Assembly: GCA_964633225.1 (NCBI GenBank)
Contig: CAZWFQ010000118.1
Location: 1 to 8,234 of the forward strand
Length of the DNA stretch: 8,234 bases
Direction: 5' to 3'
Origin: JAKQIM01 sp964633225
Lineage (GTDB): Bacteria; Chloroflexota; Anaerolineae; Anaerolineales; UBA4823
The notes below the pieces were generated by a model that was given only the letters and a program-made list of their open reading frames with translations, ran no database searches and was not told where the DNA came from. Below are positions 5,841-8,234 of the stretch, one piece after another. Each line of letters opens with the position of its first letter. Position 1 is the stretch's first letter. The position numbers and the translations under genes are program-made.

Positions 5841-7405
5841 CAATTGGCCATCACACACACCTGCCCCGGCCCCAGGCTGCCGGGCGCTTCAGCCTCCCCG
5901 CTGGCCAAAACCAGCTCCCATTTTCCGTCCGGCAGCCTGAAGCTGGCTGGCGAACGGCCAAAGTTGATCGCCACCAGCACCTCCTGGACGGCTGTCTCGC
6001 GCCGGTAAGCCAGCACGCTGGGCGGCGTATCTTCCAAAAACACCAGGTCGCCGCGCCGCAGCGCAGGCATCTCTTTGCGCAAGGCCAGCAGCTTCTTGGT
6101 GAAGTTGAACAGCGAGCCAGGGTCGCCGCGCTGTGCTTCCACATTGCGCAGCGGGTAATCGGGGTGCAGCGGCAGCCAGGGCTGCCCGGCAGAAAAGCCC
6201 GCATTTGGCGAGGCGTTCCACTGCATCGGCGCCCGGCAGCCATCCCGCCCCTTATAAAAAGGCCAGAACTTCTTGCCAGGCGGGTCTAAGATCTCACTGC
6301 GCTTGAGCGCAATATCCCGCATACCAATCTCTTCTCCATAATAAATGAAGGGCGTCCCCCGCAGCGTCAGCAGCAGGGTCATTGCCGCGCGCGCCTGGTC
6401 ATCCCCGGCCCCGCGGCTGTAGCGGCTGGCTGCCCGCGGCAGATCATGGTTGCTCATCACCGTCGTCGGCCAAATGCCCGCCGCGCCAAACACATCCTCA
6501 CGCGCCTCGATCTTCTGCCGCACCCAGTCCGCATTCCAGGGGTAGACCATGTTCGATGACGTAAAATCAAAGCTGAAGGCGGCGTGCAGCTTATCGACCC
6601 CGCAGTACGAGACCGTCTTTTGCGGCGTCGCCATGTACGTCTCACCCACCGCATAACGCTCAGGGTAGGCATCCAGCAGGCGGCGCAGATCGTTCAAGAG
6701 CGGCATCATCTCCGGCTGGTCCATATCATAAATGTGACGCTGGCGGTCGAAGCCGCGCAGGCCCAGCTTCGGCGGATTATCTGGCAGCTCAGGGTGCTTA
6801 AAGTAAGCATTGAATACATCCAGGCGGAAGCCATCTGCCCCCCGCTCCAGCCAGAAGCGGAACACGTCCAGCAGGGCCTGGCGCACCAGCGGGTTGCGCC
6901 AGTTCACATCCGGCTGCTCTTTGGTGAACGAGTGCAGGTAATACTGCCCCGTCAGCGGGTCCAGCGTCCAGGCCGGCCCGCCAAATGCCGCCTGCCAGTT
7001 GTTGGGCTGATCGCGCCAGATGTACCAATCGCGGCGCGGGTTCTCCCGGCTGCGGCGTGCTTCCTGGAACCAGGCATGCTGGTCTGACGTATGGTTCAAC
7101 ACCATATCCAAGACAATGCGTATGCCGCGCCGGTGCGCCTCGGCTGTCAGCCGGTCAAAATCTGCCAGCGTGCCAAAACGTGGGTCCACATCCTGGTAAT
7201 CGCTGATATCGTAACCAAAATCCTTATCCGGCGTAGGATAAAAGGGCGAAAGCCAGATCGCGTCCACCCCCAGCTCTTGCAAGTAATCCAGCCGCCCCGT
7301 GATCCCCGCCAGGTCGCCCAGGCCATCCCCATTGGCATCGGCGAACGAACGCGGGTAGATCTGGTAGATCACCCCATCGCGCCACCACAAAAAGTCATCC
7401 GTCAT
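5840..7405 (-). CDS. GH13 alpha-glucosidase, oligo-1,6-glucosidase-like
   Basis: This 521-residue cytoplasmic enzyme (no signal peptide) should release glucose from the non-reducing ends of short alpha-glucans. It is a full-length GH13 protein with a (beta/alpha)8 barrel and a C-terminal beta domain. Visible elements are YQIYPRSF (14-21), the calcium-loop sequence DANGDGLGD (23-31), region I DMVLNH (100-105), region II GFRLDVFN with nucleophile D196, region III acid/base E255 in VGETY, and region IV SNHD with D321. GTPFIYYGEEIGM (350-362) and DGCRAPMQW (388-396) are typical of the oligo-1,6-glucosidase/alpha-glucosidase/trehalose synthase group. V197 after the nucleophile is the residue linked to alpha-1,6 preference in characterised isomaltases; alpha-1,4 enzymes often have Thr or Ala there. 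ATG at 7405 is preceded by AAGGAG, 11 bases away. It has its own promoter and no visible transporter or regulator next to it. Confidence 0.95.
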   Translation of the reverse strand: MTDDFLWWRDGVIYQIYPRSFADANGDGLGDLAGITGRLDYLQELGVDAIWLSPFYPTPDKDFGYDISDYQDVDPRFGTLADFDRLTAEAHRRGIRIVLDMVLNHTSDQHAWFQEARRSRENPRRDWYIWRDQPNNWQAAFGGPAWTLDPLTGQYYLHSFTKEQPDVNWRNPLVRQALLDVFRFWLERGADGFRLDVFNAYFKHPELPDNPPKLGLRGFDRQRHIYDMDQPEMMPLLNDLRRLLDAYPERYAVGETYMATPQKTVSYCGVDKLHAAFSFDFTSSNMVYPWNADWVRQKIEAREDVFGAAGIWPTTVMSNHDLPRAASRYSRGAGDDQARAAMTLLLTLRGTPFIYYGEEIGMRDIALKRSEILDPPGKKFWPFYKGRDGCRAPMQWNASPNAGFSAGQPWLPLHPDYPLRNVEAQRGDPGSLFNFTKKLLALRKEMPALRRGDLVFLEDTPPSVLAYRRETAVQEVLVAINFGRSPASFRLPDGKWELVLASGEAEAPGSLGPGQVCVMAN

Positions 7406-7429
7406 TGCTTCTCAGTCTCCTTTTCCAAC

Positions 7430-7462
7430 AAACCCTAAGGGGCTTAAAGACCCTTAGGGTTT
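7430..7462. promoter_or_regulatory. Palindrome at the glucosidase transcription start, possible operator
   Basis: AAACCCTAAGGG (7430-7441) and CCCTTAGGGTTT (7451-7462) are perfect 12-base inverted arms with a 9-base loop. The predicted glucosidase start point (about 7458) falls inside it, directly downstream of the -10 box. That position suits a repressor operator. The RNA from 7458 would instead start with an 8-bp hairpin, which could protect the 5' end. On the + strand it is followed by TTTT, but no + strand gene ends here. Confidence 0.6.
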
Positions 7463-7464
7463 TG

Positions 7465-7493
7465 AGTATAGCCGACATGGAAGAAATTCGCAA
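7465..7493 (-). promoter_or_regulatory. Promoter of the GH13 glucosidase gene
   Basis: On the minus strand, a -35 TTGCGA (7493-7488), a 17-base spacer and a -10 TATACT (7470-7465). The predicted start near 7458 leaves a leader of about 50 bases before the ATG at 7405. Confidence 0.75.
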
Positions 7494-7524
7494 CCACCAT
7501 CAGGCGGCAATGAGTGCCGGACGC

Positions 7525-7564
7525 AAAAAAAAGGAGACGGCACCGAAGCGCCGTCTCCTTTTTT
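7525..7564 (-). terminator. Intrinsic terminator of the surface-protein gene
   Basis: Read on the minus strand, GGAGACGGC pairs with GCCGTCTCC (7558-7550 with 7541-7533), extended by C-G and G-U pairs to a cUUCGg tetraloop, and followed by eight Ts (7532-7525). The A tract before it extends the stem. The tetraloop and wobble form only in the minus-strand RNA, which fixes the direction. It starts 20 bases after the stop codon at 7585. Confidence 0.93.
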
Positions 7565-7584
7565 ACTGATGTTCTTAGAGCCCG

Positions 7585-8234
7585 CTACCCGCCAGCGTTC
7601 TTGAAGGTGATGGGCAGGAAGATCGTGCGCCAGACGGCCATCTGGAAGCTGGCATCATCTGTGCCGCTGCCCGAGCTGTGCTCGAAGGCGGCGGTGTTGG
7701 TGATGGTTGCGCCAGAGTAGACTGTCCTGTCGACGGTGGCGGTGAAGACGTGTACGAAGACCTCTTCAGCACCCACCGTGACGGTGATATCCACATCCTC
7801 GCCAATCAGGCCGGCAGGCAGGGTGTCCACAATGTGGACATCCTGCGCTTCCACCAGGCTGGTGTTGGCTACAGAGATGGTGTAGGTGACCACATCACCG
7901 ATGTTGACCGGGCCGCTGCCGGTGTCGACGTCTTTGGTGATGCTCAAGACCGGGTCATCGATGACATCGGCGACGACGATGGTGACGGTGGCGGTGTTGG
8001 AGTCGAGTGCGCCGTCATTCACCGTGAAGGTGAAGGTGTCGGTGCCGGACCAGTCCGCGTCGGGGGTGTAGGTCAGTTCTGGGGCGATGCCGCTGAGCGT
8101 GCCGTTGGCCGGGGTGCCGTAGGTGTAGGTCAGATCATCGTCTTCCACATCGCTGGCGACCAGGGTAAAGTCCACGACCACGTCTTCGTCGGTGCTGGTG
8201 TCCAGGTCTTCTGCCACGGGGGCGTCATTGACCG
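7585..8234 (-). CDS. Secreted surface protein, C-terminal part (cadherin-like plus DUF11 domains)
   Basis: The reading frame stays open to the right window edge, so the N terminus is missing; about 216 residues are visible. The first part, starting VNDAPVAEDLDTSTDED, is a bacterial cadherin-like/VCBS-type Ig fold (about 7960-8234), with the typical YTPDADWSGTDTFTFTVNDG segment. A DUF11 repeat follows (about 7665-7957): PVLSITKDV, GDVVTYTISVANTS, VDTLPAG, TNTAAFEH. The final 15 residues, WRTIFLPITFKNAGG (7588-7632), are set apart from the folds and resemble tails I recall at the ends of many Chloroflexota secreted proteins. The NDAP motif usually marks joints between tandem copies, so more domains likely lie upstream. 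The role is probably structural or adhesive at the cell surface; a GTG at 8217 is an internal codon, not the start. Confidence 0.88.
   Translation of the reverse strand, partial: VNDAPVAEDLDTSTDEDVVVDFTLVASDVEDDDLTYTYGTPANGTLSGIAPELTYTPDADWSGTDTFTFTVNDGALDSNTATVTIVVADVIDDPVLSITKDVDTGSGPVNIGDVVTYTISVANTSLVEAQDVHIVDTLPAGLIGEDVDITVTVGAEEVFVHVFTATVDRTVYSGATITNTAAFEHSSGSGTDDASFQMAVWRTIFLPITFKNAGG

Noticed and set aside
153..8234. Selenocysteine (in-frame UGA) in one of the genes here
   Set aside because: All genes end at stops consistent with family length, or with a terminator or a neighbouring gene close behind, and none belongs to a known selenoprotein family.

Overview
The window reads as a chromosomal segment of a GC-rich bacterium of the phylum Chloroflexota, most likely class Anaerolineae. 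This rests on protein style rather than a phylogenetic marker. Two proteins carry Thr-Pro low-complexity linkers. There is a membrane-anchored TPR protein with such a linker, a LysM lipoprotein, a DUF11-type surface protein with an 'FLPITFKN' end, and C-rich codon use. A 100-N run at 3210-3309 shows that this is a scaffolded draft or metagenome assembly.

Layout. Positions 1-91 hold a selenocysteine tRNA (selC) whose first five bases lie outside the window. Next, on the + strand, come a membrane-embedded M50 (site-2) zinc protease (153-1331) and a DHH/DHHA1 phosphoesterase (1331-2200) joined by a 1-nt stop/start overlap. Facing them on the - strand is a LysM lipoprotein (2225-3414), interrupted by the assembly gap inside a 15-bp tandem repeat. 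A divergent spacer (3415-3549) holds promoters for both sides and a 20-bp-arm hairpin. It leads into a + strand TPR membrane protein (3550-5400) and then a separately promoted FmdB-type zinc-ribbon protein (5507-5800). A perfect 22-bp palindrome (5794-5840) covers the stop codons of fmdB and of the convergent GH13 alpha-glucosidase (5840-7405, - strand). The glucosidase has its own promoter and a palindrome at its transcription start. At the right edge is the C-terminal part of a secreted surface protein (- strand, 7585 to beyond 8234) with a textbook terminator (7525-7564).

How the genes fit together. Four of the seven proteins work at or outside the membrane: the intramembrane protease, the LysM lipoprotein, the TPR protein and the surface protein. 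The glucosidase, phosphoesterase and zinc-ribbon protein are cytoplasmic. Nothing indicates one pathway; it looks like a normal core region made of short transcription units. I did not find a convincing new multi-gene system. The most useful observations are the truncated selC, the phase-consistent repair of the assembly gap, and the unusual palindromes between genes. No gene-free stretch exceeds 300 bases.
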